A DNA stretch of 64,000 bases from Citrus sinensis (taxonomy: Eukaryota > Streptophyta > Magnoliopsida > Sapindales > Rutaceae). Of this stretch, positions 13,274-24,732 are shown one piece after another (within the stretch, counting starts at the first letter, position 1; the number at the start of each line of letters is the position of its first letter). The position numbers and the translations under genes are program-made. Under the pieces are notes generated by a model. That model ran no database searches, was not told the DNA's origin, and worked only from the letters and a program-made list of their open reading frames with translations. Location: NCBI RefSeq assembly GCF_022201045.2, contig NC_068559.1, positions 24,559,501-24,623,500 on the forward strand. The letters run 5' to 3'.

Positions 13274-15071
13274 CTACTTTGCGGCAGCATTTGGTTTCTT
13301 TTCAGAATTTTGCCCAGCAGAGTTGAGCTCATCCCAGGCCTCGATCCAGGTAACCATGGCCTCTGCTAACTTGTCGAAGTAAGGGTCCACCTTGCTAAGC
13401 TTGGCCTTGACCTGCTTGGCCAGTTCAAGATAGCACTGTTGAACAGTGGTGCATTCCTTTGGAAGAACACAAGATTGGAAGAATGGGATTAGCTCCTCTT
13501 GCCAGTAGATACCTTTGTACTCCTTTTTCAGATTAACAAATGGGTTGCTAGCTTTGCTGTGCCATATGTAAGGCAGACCGGTTTTCACACCCCATCCCAT
13601 ATGATCACATATTACCTGAAAATTCATCCACATGAAAAATGTGAGTTTCACCGTTCAATGAGCATAGGTTTGTAAGTTAAATCAGGCAGAAGCTATCAAT
13701 AGCAGCAAAGATGTGTATGCTTCCAGTTCTCAAATTCTTAGCTACCCTCAATACAATCTCAGATCACCCCTATTTTCTAATGGCTTAGACCCTAACTAAA
13801 GCAGAGAATATATACCATACAGTAAAACAGTACCTTCATGCACCAGCCAGCCCACATATCATCATAACGTCCTATTGGCTGTCCATCACCCATGAGTCCA
13901 AAGTACATTGCCGGTCCAATCAGCTCACGGTCGAATGCCAGATTCATACCGCACATTGGGAACAGGGTTCCCTTAGGAACCGTCAGAACAGCGTCCACAT
14001 ACCTGCGGATGAAAAGGAACAAATGCATAAATGAAAAAAGAAATCAAAAAGGTTCTTGATTTCTGAAGAATGTAGTTAGTATTATCACCAGGCATATGAG
14101 ATTCAAATATACCTGGTGTTTCTCTCACGAGGCTTGACCAGCTGAGTGGGTGCATCATAGTCAGGGATGTTCAGCCAGAGGCCATGAGATACAGCCGTGT
14201 GGACACCTTCACGGAGACTGAAAGGGTATCCACGGACAAAGTCCGCACCTTCCCTGTATGGATCATAAAGGGTGTTGAAGAATAATGGAGTGGATGGTGA
14301 CAACAGGTTCTTTATGTGCTGCTCGAGTGCATTGATCTCTTTGCCAGAGGGATCTTTGGCAACCTGCACATCAAATAGCAGATTCTTAAAATTAAAACTC
14401 TTTAAAATTCAATAACAAGAACCAAGAGCCGTTATCATCAAATTATAACGGTGATAGCCTGATAACAAGATCCTGGTGATAAAGAATGAACAAACAATAA
14501 GATAAGTTAAAACCATCACAAAATCGGCGCAAGAGGGAGAATCCTCAACTGATTAACGTTCGAAGATCAAAACCAAATGTCAAATTTGAAACTTTTAGAC
14601 ATCTATTTTGAAAAATAGTATAAAACTATAGCATGGTATTCTTCAAAATTTCAAAATTGAGAGTCAGCAAGAGCAAATCATATGATTTATCTGTCCACGA
14701 TTCACAGAAATGCTAAAATGAGGCAATTAGAGAGAAAGAGAGCTTACAAAGCAATCATCATCAATGGTGAAAATATATTTCTTCTTAGAGACCATGTAGC
14801 CAAAGCATCGACAAGCAGAGTCCTTGAAGGAAATGCAAGAAGCCTTAGGACCCAGAATGCGGTTGATGTCGTTTCTGTTGTAGAGCTCGTAGTCAAAGCC
14901 GTCAGGGACCTTGATGGTCTTTGATGGGTCACCATCTTGTACGATGATCAAATGATACGGCTCAAAAAATGGCCTCCACATCTCCAAGAAATCCAAGTTT
15001 CGAATCGTCGGTATCACGATATCCAGCTCGTGTTTCAGCAGTGGCGTTGGCTTTGTTGAAGGAGTTGCCAT
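13274..15071 (-). CDS. RGP: UDP-arabinopyranose mutase / reversibly glycosylated polypeptide
   Basis: Four exons (14748-15071, 14113-14363, 13834-14002, 13274-13615) join in phase to 361 residues, matching the 357-364 of the family. UAM/RGP proteins interconvert UDP-arabinopyranose and UDP-arabinofuranose at the cytosolic face of the Golgi, supplying cell-wall arabinan and arabinogalactan synthesis. Visible hallmarks are the N-terminal [14 protein letters not shown], the metal-binding TIDDDCF (about 102-108) and [13 protein letters not shown], whose SLREG arginine (about 159) corresponds to the reversibly glycosylated arginine described near position 158. Further hallmarks are [19 protein letters not shown] and [11 protein letters not shown]. 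There is no signal peptide or membrane segment, as expected. The C-terminus is Ala/Lys-rich (KKPNAAAK). The start is the first ATG of the frame with a good match to the family N-terminus. A TATA box lies about 85 bp upstream. Confidence 0.96.
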
Positions 15072-15153
15072 CTTCAAAAATTTGAGACAAAATGAGAGAG
15101 AGACTTCCGGTCGCGTCCTACAGATGGGTTTTCAAACTTACTGGTTATGGCTC

Positions 15154-15160
15154 ATATATA
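15154..15160 (-). promoter_or_regulatory. TATA box of the mutase gene
   Basis: On the minus strand the sequence reads CTATATATG, about 85 bp upstream of the ATG at 15071. This implies a short leader of about 50 nt. Confidence 0.55.
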
Positions 15161-16283
15161 GACGAGGGCGTTTGTTCAGTGAAGGATAAAATTCCGTATC
15201 AGTCCTTATATTTTTAAGTAATATTCTTTTGGCCCATCGAGGTTTTCATAATTGTAGATTTCGTCCTTTGTCGGCTGTCCCTAGTTTCATTTTGAGTGAC
15301 AAAAAGAATATAAGTGAAGCATGCAGACTTTTGGTAAGGTGTAATTGTGTTGTTTATTCCAATTTGCAAGTCAATAATTTGAATCTTAATAGAGAGATCT
15401 AGTTGTTGTTGTTATTTTTTTTTCCAAAAAAAATTGAAATTAACTAATTGTTTGTTATGAAACAACTAATAAATATTCAAGTTGCAGAAATATCTTTTTA
15501 TTATTTCACATCAAACATGTGATTCTCTATATAAATTGATTAAGAATAAATATATATGAAGCATTCCATATGCATAGAAATTTAAGGTTGCAAAAATACG
15601 TGTTGTTTTAATTTAAACCCAATTGCTCCCTTAGGTTTTGACTTTATCATTAAGTTCTTTCATTTTGTTCACATTACTAGTCTATTGTAGAGGTAAGACG
15701 GTAAGTTCCAATAAAAAAAATATTTGAATTTTTTTTCTAATAGTGTTCTTCTATGAATTTTTTTTATTATTTTCCAGCTTATCATGTACTAGCTTTTGAC
15801 AAAGAATGACAATTTTTTTTTGGAGTAAAAAGAAAATAAGAAGATAATATATATAAGAGACTTGATTTTAAGAGATAAGTGGATATTTTAAAATTTAATA
15901 TGTAGTTTTTTTTCCACTAATGACTGCGCGTTAACCTAACTTTAGGCGGTGGCTTTATTGCCTTATTTTATAAGTAACTTGGTATTTTAACAAACTTGAC
16001 CCTCAAAGTATTATGTATTTTATATTCAAAGTTAATGAATGGAATAATGGGAAGATCCAAATCCAATAGAGAAACACCGCCGGAATAAAGAAAAATAAAA
16101 AAAGAGAGTCGTGCATGTTATGACGGTAATGGATATTATTAAGTGGGATGCTTGAATTTGAGACAAGGCAATGGAAGCATGAACAAAGAGTAGAAACTGG
16201 AAGCCACAGAATATTCGGACAAATGAATATGGCCCTGCAGAACAGTGAGCACACATGCAACTGACGTGCAATAATAAATTTTA
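15161..16283. other. AT-rich intergenic region, no gene seen
   Basis: The interval has many A and T runs. Two overlapping frames near 16003-16296 (-) are cysteine and phenylalanine rich, without any recognisable motif. The last 9 bases (16275-16283) are the left target-site copy of the Mutator-like element that follows. Confidence 0.6.
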
Positions 16284-16819
16284 GGGTTATTATCATTTTA
16301 CTACTTTAAAAATTACTAAATATCAAATGACTGCAACAAGTATTATCTTTTATCATTTTCTTACTATCTTTATAAAAATATCATTTTATTATTTTTTCGT
16401 TATAACAAATATCATTTGACTACTTTTCTGTTATAACCGTTAGTTGACCAGTTAGTTGACTAACAAAATACTAATTTTACCTTTCATGATTAAAAAAAAA
16501 AGCTTCATTAAAAAAATAATAAGACGAATTTATTTTGTAAATAAGCTTCATTTTCATAATTCCAACAAAAAAAAATTATGTTGGTATTTTATATCCATTT
16601 TAATAAATATATTAAAAATAATTTTTGTAAACAAGTTTCAAGTAATTTTTTTAATCATAAATGATGAAATTGGTATTTTGTTAGTCAACTAACGGTTATA
16701 ACAGAAAAGTAATAAAATAATATTTTTATAAAGATATAGTAAAAAAATAATATGAGACAATACTTGTTGTAATTATTTAATATTTGATAATTTTTAAAGT
16801 AATAAAATAATAATAACCT
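16284..16819. mobile_element. non-autonomous Mutator-like element (MITE), 536 bp
   Basis: The ends are inverted repeats of roughly 150 bp, starting GGGTTATTATCATTTTACTACTTT at the left (quoted only in part: GGGTTATTATC) and AGGTTATTATTATTTTATTAC when the right end is reverse-complemented. Both arms run on to TTTTCTGTTATAACCGTTAG. The element is flanked by an exact 9-bp duplication, TAAATTTTA (16275-16283 and 16820-16828). Long inverted ends with a 9-bp duplication are the hallmark of Mutator superfamily elements. There is no transposase. Confidence 0.8.
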
Positions 16820-16828
16820 TAAATTTTA

Positions 16829-18119
16829 ATTTCACACAACATTTATCCCAACATCTCTCTCACTCAGTCGCTCTCACAGCAGCCTCAGCCTGTAATCTGT
16901 ATTGGCTGTTTAATTAATCCCATATTTCACGGTAGTTGACCTGGCCACTGGCTCTGTCGGCGCATGCGCCATCCCATAATGTTGCTGGTGTTGCGGGTTG
17001 ATCCATAATTTTGTTAAATGAGTGGATTCATTGTGCAAATTAAAGATTCTAATCCGCTAAGAACGTGGTTTGACAGAAGAATTGGTCATGGGGACTGCTC
17101 ATTAATTAATGGAACCACCAATTAATTCAGTAGTAGGCTTCACGTTCGTTCATAGACTTACAGCTAGGATTTAGAATGTTGCATTAACATACTTAAAAGA
17201 CTTGGAGCCTCCCCACCCCCACAGGCTTTGATGTCAAATACCACATCCTACATTACATGGTTAATTTCCCTCTCTTTTCTTTTCCGAATGATACTTCCTC
17301 TTACCTCTAAAATCTGAGGCTCAAACACAAATGATTAAGGTTATTCTTCTCGTTGATTTTTTTTTCTAATTTTTAAATCAACACATAATTATGGAGCTTG
17401 GGCTTTGATTTGGAAATGCTCATCTTCTTCTCCTATAAGCCCAAGCCCATCTTTTATTCTCCCCGACGATGTCCCGCTACCGCTAGACATGGCTATTATG
17501 TTTACGTGCTTGTTATATTTCCGAATTGATTAATGATAGTAACCTAACTCACTGGTATGCAAAGACTCCTGGGCTAACGTTTCATCGTGATCGGGGCAGA
17601 CGACGTGTCATCTGACATTCCTACAGATTAAATCTTTATTAAGTTAAGGTTTTGCTTGTTATTATAATAAAACTCTAGTCGTCCGATTGTATGGTGAAAA
17701 TTATTTAATATCACATTTTACATTTTTTTTTTTTTTTGGGAAGTACATAGTTGTATAAGACAATCAACGTGCTCCCAAAAGAAAATAGCAGAATCAAAAG
17801 GGAGCCGCTGAGCCGTAGTCGCATTTTTTAGGAAATATTTGTCAACTAACTTGCAAATTATATTGGGATTGCAATTCCTCGGAGTAATTGGAGCAATAGC
17901 AATTTTAACATTCTAAATTTGATGTCCCGAAATAAAAATATAGTGCAAAATTATGTAATAATGAACTGAAGATCTAAAGGTCTCGTCTAAATCTTCAATT
18001 CCTTCAACATTTTCAGCCGTTAGATTGTGGATTAAAATCTATATTCTTTCTAAAATCTATACATATCTTCTAGAATTTGATGTTCATTTGAATATATATA
18101 TATATATATATATAATACA
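16829..18119. other. intergenic region, no gene; (TA)n microsatellite at 18092-18113
   Basis: No coding similarity is seen. The stretch next to the CYP85A stop contains an AT dinucleotide run, and 17720-17738 is a poly-T tract. The 3' untranslated region of CYP85A must lie at its right end. Confidence 0.6.
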
Positions 18120-21100
18120 TTAGTACTTTGATACCCTGATGCGGAGTCCATCAGGTGCTTCAACTCTGGGGAATTGTACTATTTTATCTCCCCCGACTTC
18201 CTCCCATCTGCAAACATTAAAATTGAGATCAAACATATGCGCTGGAGTTTTACCAATTTCATTGTCTCATATAAAGATGAATTACCATTATTGGACTAAT
18301 ATAGCTTACCTATATCTTGTAACAAAATAGTGAAGGAATGTAGAGATTTGGACGATGCCCAATTCTTTGCCGGGACAAAGCCTGCTTCCTCCTCCAAATA
18401 CAAAACAGTAGTTGTGAGACTCCAAGCTCTTATCCTGCATTCCATTTCATGTGATTTTAGCCCTATAGTTAGTAAATAGGAAGAGAAACAAGCTAGAAGA
18501 GCAGTTTTGTGTCACTCACCAGCCATCTCCATGGACTAAAAGTTAATGGCTCTGGATAGAGGAAAGGATCATAGTTTATCTCCCTTGTGTATACATATAT
18601 TCTCCATCCTTTAGGAATGACAAATCCTGAAAAACATAATGCAATTCTTAAAAGATTATGTTAGACGATTACCGCTGTGGTACGAAAATAGTTTTCCGAA
18701 CATACCATTCAGTTCTATATCTTTGGTTGTCTTCCTCAGAACCCCATTGACTATTGAAGCCAATCTTGATGTTTCAAAAATCACCTGCATTGCAAAAGTA
18801 ATGCTCATAACATATTTTCATCATGTTGGAAAAAATAAAATAAAATAAATAACACGGGGCTTGTAGCTGATTCAAATTGCTTACAGCGCGGGTAAAGCTC
18901 ATGGACTTGTATTCATTCCAATCAATTGGTTCCTCTGGCTTTTTCCTTTGTCGGATTGCCATATGCTCATCCTGAATGAGTTAACCAAAGCGTGATCATG
19001 AACTCCATAATGATAAAGCTACATGTTAACTATGAGGATCATAAAGGCCCTAACTCACTCTAAGTTCCTTGAGAGCTCTTGGATGATCATGGAGATACTT
19101 AATCGCCATCATTAATGTTGTTGAAACCGTCTCATAACCTGAATATAAAATTGTAATAACTTGATCAATTGTCTCCTCATCACTGAGATTGTAGTTAGAC
19201 TCTTCCTTTCTGAGAAGATGATCAAGCATGTCATTATGAACTATCGAAGATGCTCTTCTCTCCTCCATAATTTGTCTCAAAATTCTGACGACTCTCTTCC
19301 TTCCCTATAAATTAAACAGTCCAATTGAACTCAGTTGAGAGTTCCATACGCATCATTTATCCTGAAGAAACTGTGAAATAAGATTAAGTCTTCAATGATA
19401 TACCTGGAACCCGCGATGGTAATTTGTCCCGGGAATATTGACAGGCAGTGACAATGTTCCAACCATCAGCTTATCGAACTCTGGTTTGAAGGTCTCATAT
19501 AGCTGACTTGATTCAATTTCTACAATCTGCTTGAAGGATATGAATAGTGCCATCTAGATGCCAAAAAAGAAAAAAGGCAGGGAAAGTCAGAAAAATCAGT
19601 ATCCAGAAATCGTCCAACTTCTTTTCAAAATATTCTTCTGGTAATATGACTACTTTATACTGCTTATTAATAAAAACAAATGCTTATAAGAAATGGTACA
19701 AAAGCTAAATCCAACTTTAACTATAAACAATGGGGGAACCTCATGTAATTGTAATGTCGTTCTAATGATGAGTGATCTTACTTCTAGATTGAAACAATCT
19801 ATCTAGAAAAGAAAGTAAAATGACAATGGATTAAGACTCATGAACTATACGTGACAATTAACATAGACAACTGTTTTCTTGTTTCCTTGTGGTTAGTGTG
19901 CAAACCTCATTGGTTCTTTCTTGGATATCAATGTCTTTGCCATCCCAATTGTGAAGATAGGATCTCATAAACTTGTCAATTTTTGGCAAAAGCTGCTTTT
20001 TTATCATCGCAGGGCTTATAAGTGACATCATTGATCCTCTAATATATTTGTGAGCCGATCCATGAACAGCACCAATGTTGCACTTGCCCAGTATATCAAG
20101 CATGGACTGTGGATAGCCAGGAACAAGTCCTTTTCCTTCATTCATAAGGATATATCTGTTAAGCTCTGGATCCATGGAAACAATGGTGGGACACCCCAGA
20201 ATATGTGACTTGAATAAACTTCCATACCTGCTAAGTATACGGCCATCGATGTACAAATGTCATTGTAAATAAAAATTGCAGTAGAAATACAACTAAGACA
20301 AATTGTAAGAAAAGAAAATTGGTTTGTCAGGGATTCAGCACTAAGACATACAAAATGGGAAAATTTTGGTAAAGCTGTTTCTTTTCAACTTGTTTCAATT
20401 TTGCCTTAACTTTTGGGGCAATAATGCTAGGATTGTACCATCCAAAACTACAATTACTTCTCTTGCAAACGATTGGAATGTATCTTTTGAGTTCTGCAAT
20501 GAAAAATAAAAAGGTAAAAGAAAAGGCAGCTAGCCTACTTTTCATCAAATGATCACTAAAGCCGTACACATGATGGAAACATTGTGAAAATTTATCATTT
20601 GTATGATGGCACCCAAATTGCTAACTAAGCTTTTGCTAACAATAATAGACAACAAGTTCCTTTTCAGAAAGATCATATGGCAAAGCAACAGTGGTGGTAT
20701 CCATGCAGATTAAAATGTGTTAATTAACCACCTGGAAAGATCCCACTAATCATTTCATGCCTGTAGCCATTTTGAATCCAGGGGAGAAAAAAAAAAGGAA
20801 GAAGAAGGAGGCTTGTGATTAACAAACTGCTTGAAGCTAAAGCACTCTGCTTTTTGCCAGGCTAACTTCAGAGTGAAAGAATCACAAACCACTTGGTATA
20901 TAAAAGAGAATTAAATCACTTTACAGGTCAATCAACTTGTGTATGTTTGTGTGGGAGAAAGAAGAAACAAGGCAAAGAGACACAATAACACTCAACAAAC
21001 ATAGAGAAAAATTATATAAAAAAAGAAAAGAAAGCACCTGAAAAGGAAAGAAAGTTAAGCCAAAAATATGTCTTAACAATAACAAGAAAAAAATGTTGTA

Positions 21101-21315
21101 ACAAGAAAAGGAGCACCTAACCTTGCTCTTTGGTTTTTCATAAAATTTGGTCCATGTTTGAGGAAGTCCGTTGTTTCACCAAAAACTGGCCAACCCATCG
21201 TCCCTGGAGGCAAGCCTTCGCCTCTGTATCTTATCTCATTCCATTTCAAGAGAGCAAAGCATAAGAAAGAGAACCCCAAAACCAAACAGCAAACCACCAT
21301 AGCCAGGACTGCCAT
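18120..21315 (-). CDS. CYP85A1: CYP85A brassinosteroid C-6 oxidase
   Basis: Nine exons (21122-21315, 19906-20227, 19404-19553, 19059-19304, 18885-18971, 18706-18784, 18520-18626, 18310-18434, 18120-18207) join in phase to exactly 465 residues, the length of Arabidopsis CYP85A1. CYP85A enzymes oxidise 6-deoxocastasterone to castasterone late in brassinosteroid synthesis, on the ER membrane. Visible features are an N-terminal hydrophobic anchor, [32 protein letters not shown], the I-helix SGYETVSTT (about 277-285), the ExxR ETSR (337-340) and the heme loop [10 protein letters not shown] (about 408-417) with ligand Cys415. The C-terminus is [20 protein letters not shown] chose ATG 21315; ten more in-frame codons upstream begin only with TTG. 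Intron 1 (894 nt) is the longest. Whether it also makes brassinolide, as AtCYP85A2 does, cannot be read from the sequence. Confidence 0.97.
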
Positions 21316-21506
21316 AGATGCTCCCAATAAGCAGAAAAGCCTCAAAAGAAAAAGTTGTGCTTCTGCTTCTGCAAATGGTAGTATGGCTTGGGTTCAGGTT
21401 TTGGTTCAGTCAGTTGTCTGTGTATTATGAGTGTCTCTGGACAAATACTACAAAGTATGTAGTTATGTACGCACTCACACACACCCACACACCCACATAT
21501 ATATTG

Positions 21507-21532
21507 AGAGAGAGAGACAGACAGACAGACAG
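21507..21532. repeat. GA/GACA microsatellite in the CYP85A leader or promoter
   Basis: A run of GAGAGAGAGA is followed by four GACA units, next to alternating CA-rich sequence (21475-21500). It lies about 190-220 bp upstream of the CYP85A ATG and could vary in length between accessions. Confidence 0.7.
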
Positions 21533-21542
21533 AAGGGGATGC

Positions 21543-21549
21543 TATATAG
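21543..21549 (-). promoter_or_regulatory. possible TATA box of CYP85A
   Basis: CTATATAGC on the minus strand, 228 bp upstream of the ATG. A second AT-rich candidate (AATATATATG) lies at about 21495-21505. Either would be compatible with a leader of 140-200 nt. Confidence 0.35.
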
Positions 21550-21698
21550 GCCAAACCATGCACCTCCTAGTGACCTCATTATCATTACCTATGCATTGTA
21601 ATAAATGGTACCAAAATTGACAAGTGAAATCTTCTCCTAGGCCAGAATTAGCATAAAAGAAAAAGTTATAAAAATAGTAGCACAATCTAGGAGATTTG

Positions 21699-22165
21699 AT
21701 TTTTGACTCATTTCGAAATCAAATCTTCATTTCATTAAATCTTCTCAAAAAAAAAAAAAATCTTTTCTCGAAGATTTGGTGTTGTAAAATGTAAATGTTG
21801 GTTGGCAAAGAGAAATTCAACCAATGTGCATTTAATTTTCAAGATTTCTACTCATCAAATACAATACCTCCCAATTGTTATTATTATTATTATTATGACA
21901 ATGAACCAATACGGAGGATATGCATTAGAATAACTAGGACTATCTTGTTTGCTCCACAAGAGAAAAACTTCTTGGTGTGGTTGCAACATTAAAGAGAGAG
22001 AGACCTCACATTTTACATACATTCTATACGGGACAAGCCTTAAAATATTAGTTAAGTAAATGTGTAAAGCTCAAAACAGAGATGATGACTACTTGTTATT
22101 AGATTTTTCGAAGTTAAAAATAGATTTAATGAAATGAAGATTTGATTTCGAAATGAGTCAAAAAT
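21699..22165. mobile_element. foldback/MITE with perfect 44-bp inverted ends
   Basis: Positions 21699-21742 and 22122-22165 are exact reverse complements over 44 bases, starting ATTTTTGACTCATTTCG. The interior (about 380 bp) is AT-rich and has no gene. I see no clean target-site duplication. The identity of the two arms implies a recent insertion or ongoing conversion. It lies about 385-850 bp upstream of the CYP85A start. Confidence 0.75.
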
Positions 22166-22971
22166 TGACTGCTCATGATCAAACCAGTCGTCACATAAGT
22201 TATACATAGCATTGATTCCATTACATGTCATCTTTTCAATTTTTTAAGCGTATCCAAATTTTATGATAAACTTATTTTTTATGCAAATAGATGTGTTTCC
22301 TCAATTAATGAAGAAATATACACAAAATCTTACATCATTAAATAAACTTAAAGAGGTTTCGTATACTAAAAATATTATTTAGAAGGAAGTCCACGTGACA
22401 CAACAAATTCGTAACGTTGTAAAATCTTTATCATTATTCAAATTTCACTAATGTGTCATCAACCACATTGGAGAAATTATCTTTATACTGAACCACTTCT
22501 AAAGTTCTAAGTTCTAGCTCTTACACTCATTATCTCGCTAGCTATTGACTTCATCAATATTTGCTTTAGGTTAATAGAGAATATCATTACACAAATTTGG
22601 GGTCTGAAATGACCCAAGTCCTGCATTGTAGCTCCTCCCTAGAAGCTCTTGAAAACCATATTCCTTAGATTCCAGAGTGGAATGCATGCCAGCAATTTAT
22701 GTCTCCTAAAACAAAATAACACATATGGTTGGAAGCAAATTGTATAAGAGATGGTTCCAATGTGATTTAAAAATAAATTCATGCATTGCCACTGTAAATT
22801 ACTTCACACTTTTTTTTTCTCGCCATTATAATTGGTCAATTTCAAAATAAGTACACGTGTTAAATTCAAAATTATACTAGATAGTCATAAGGATCATGCG
22901 ATATTTCCATCCAACTTAAGACTTTCTTGTTAATGGATGGTCTTCGATTCTCGTCTCCTCAAATTAGGTGA
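22166..22971. other. intergenic region, no gene seen
   Basis: AT-rich sequence without recognisable coding or structural features, apart from the 9-bp left target-site copy GAAATAAAT at 22972-22980 just beyond its end. Confidence 0.55.
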
Positions 22972-23304
22972 GAAATAAATGGGAAATTTACGAAAATAAC
23001 CATAAAAATTTTGTTATTTTCACAATTAACCCTCTCAACTTTTTTCTATCAACATTAGCCAAACACACGCTTTTCTCCCCAAATTACCCTTCTTTACAGA
23101 CCAAAAGCAACTTTCTTTCTCACATATCGTCAAACCAAAGGCAGCTTTCCACTCTTTAATCATCAACCAACGGCGACGGCAAAAGACAACGATAAAAGTG
23201 AAATCTGATCATAATCTATCCGGATCCAACACTAATCGGCATCACATGAGTTATTTTTTGAACTTGCTCGAGAGTTTCAGTGAACTGAGTCGTGGGTGAA
23301 TATG

Positions 23305-23664
23305 GCGACAGGTGCCTGTCGCAAAAAAACTTGGTGCGACAGGTGCCTGTCGCAAAAAAACTTGGTGCGACAGGCACCTGTCGCACTTAGCTTGGTGCGA
23401 CAGGCACCTGTCACACTTAGCTTGGTGCGACAGGCACCTGTCGCACTTAGCTTGGTGCGACAGGCAACCTGTCGCACTTAGCTTGGTGCGACAGGCAACC
23501 TGTCGCACTTAGCTTGGTGCGACAGGCACCCTGCCGCCCTTCGCTTTGTGCGACGGGCACCTGTCGCACTTAGCTTGGTGCGACAGGCACCTGTCGCACT
23601 TAGCTTGGTGCGACAGGCAACCTGTCGCACTTAGCTTGGTGCGACAGGCACCTGTCGCACCAAG
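23305..23664. repeat. tandem array of about 12 palindromic 30-31 bp units
   Basis: Each unit is two 10-bp arms, GTGCGACAGG and CCTGTCGCAC, around a 2-3 base centre (TG, CA or CAA), followed by the spacer TTAGCTTG (AAAAAAACTTG in the first two). I count 12 units. Unit 8 is the most diverged (CACCCTGCCGCCC). Because the period is close to 10 codons and free of stops, the array creates several spurious open frames on both strands. Each unit can form a hairpin and is rich in CG dinucleotides. Confidence 0.9.
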
Positions 23665-23696
23665 TTTTATTCGAGGATTAATCGCACCAAGTTTTG

Positions 23697-24035
23697 CTTT
23701 TCCATAAGTGCGAGCTACAGAGGGTCCAGTCTTCAACAAGTTCGGTTTTGTGTCACTTCGAAGCCATAAATCATTCCAAATTCTTACAGCTCAACGTCAA
23801 ACTCAGCAACCCAGAACTTGAAAAGCCCCAAGAACGTGAAAGATCAATAGATTGAAGTGTAAAGCTAGTGATTTTCGATATTGCAAATAAAGAATGGTCA
23901 TTTATGCGTGGATAGAGACTGAGATCAAGATGGGTTGTGTTTGAATATCGAATGAGAACAGCTGGTAAGTGCTCTTGGCGAAGAGGCTTCAGTTTCTTGC
24001 AGTGCTTTGATTCTGTAATGTAAAACGATTTGCAA
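23697..24035 (-). pseudogene. captured F-box/LRR (RAE1/FBL3-like) gene fragment
   Basis: Read on the minus strand the fragment starts at the end of an F-box (LVCKSFYITESKH) and continues with LKPLRQEHLPAVLIRYSNTT, HLDLSLYPRINDHSL, STLQSIDLSRS-like sequence (seen as FTLQSIDLSRS) and FSSSGLLSLTLSCKNLE. It then meets TGA near 23771. This order (CKSFY, LKPLR, LP..L.RY.NTT, LDL...PR..D, DLSRS, GLL.L.L.C.NL) is that of plant F-box/LRR proteins of the RAE1/FBL3 type, which recruit substrates to SCF ubiquitin ligases. Weak similarity may continue to about 23697. No start, no full F-box and no further LRRs are present. It lies wholly inside the Mutator-like element. Confidence 0.7.
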
Positions 24036-24038
24036 ACC

Positions 24039-24107
24039 AACCTGTCGCACTTAGCTTGGTGCGACAGGCAACCTGTCGCACCAAGTTTTATTCGAGGATT
24101 AATCGCA
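24039..24107. repeat. second palindromic cluster, duplicate of the array's right edge
   Basis: This segment carries one and a half repeat units followed by CACCAAGTTTTATTCGAGG and ATTAATCGCA. The same junction occurs at 23639-23687 at the end of the main array. The captured gene fragment therefore lies between two copies of an approximately 48-bp junction sequence. Confidence 0.8.
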
Positions 24108-24732
24108 TTTGCTTGGTTATTGTTTTGCTGGAAGAAAGTAGAGTTGATGAAGATGGAAGTTCCAGAGGCACGCTTGCTCAACAACATGGCTTGGCACATT
24201 TTGTAGCTTGAACCTTTGGCCGTATTTGAGATGTCATATGTTACTGTTCTCTTTTTTTCTTTCTTAAATTTATTTTAAATGAATCATTGGTTGTCCAAGG
24301 TACTTGATTTAAAACTGCCAATATGTTCGTTTGGCTTCAGGCTTCAGGCACCAATTTCTAACAAATGAAAGATGAAGAAAATCCCAGAATTTGGAATCAG
24401 TATCCGAAGAAATTAAAAGATTCATGTTATCGATTATCTCAAAGTATCTATGAAAAATTTATTAACAAAACTTAGCATGAAAGAAAGATTGACTGCATTA
24501 TTCCAAGAGCAGTACTCAACTGCCCAATCGTTCATAGAACAATATTCATCACTTTATGGTATCTTAAAAATTTTCTTCGGCACCTTAACCAAGTTCCAGT
24601 CTTTACGAGACATATCATCCTGAAAATTTGAAGCAACCGTAAGCAGACCAATATTACTGACATTTACCCCGTAAGCAGACCAACAAATTCAAAATTTGGA
24701 AAAACTGGATGCAAAAACATAAAGAATAGAGG

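Noticed and set aside
20327-20569. 80-codon minus-strand frame
   Set aside because: It lies wholly within intron 1 of CYP85A and has no P450 similarity.
21316-21345. Upstream extension of CYP85A
   Set aside because: It begins with TTG. The ATG at 21315 gives exactly the family length of 465 residues.
23305-23664. CRISPR-like array of palindromic repeats
   Set aside because: The spacers are an identical 8-base string rather than unique sequences, the genome is plant nuclear DNA, and the array lies inside a transposable element. It is a tandem repeat.
23251-23739. Several 60-85 codon open frames on both strands
   Set aside because: They are by-products of the near-30-bp stop-free repeat period (repeated CRTKLSATGA or DRHLSHLAW-like peptides), not genes.
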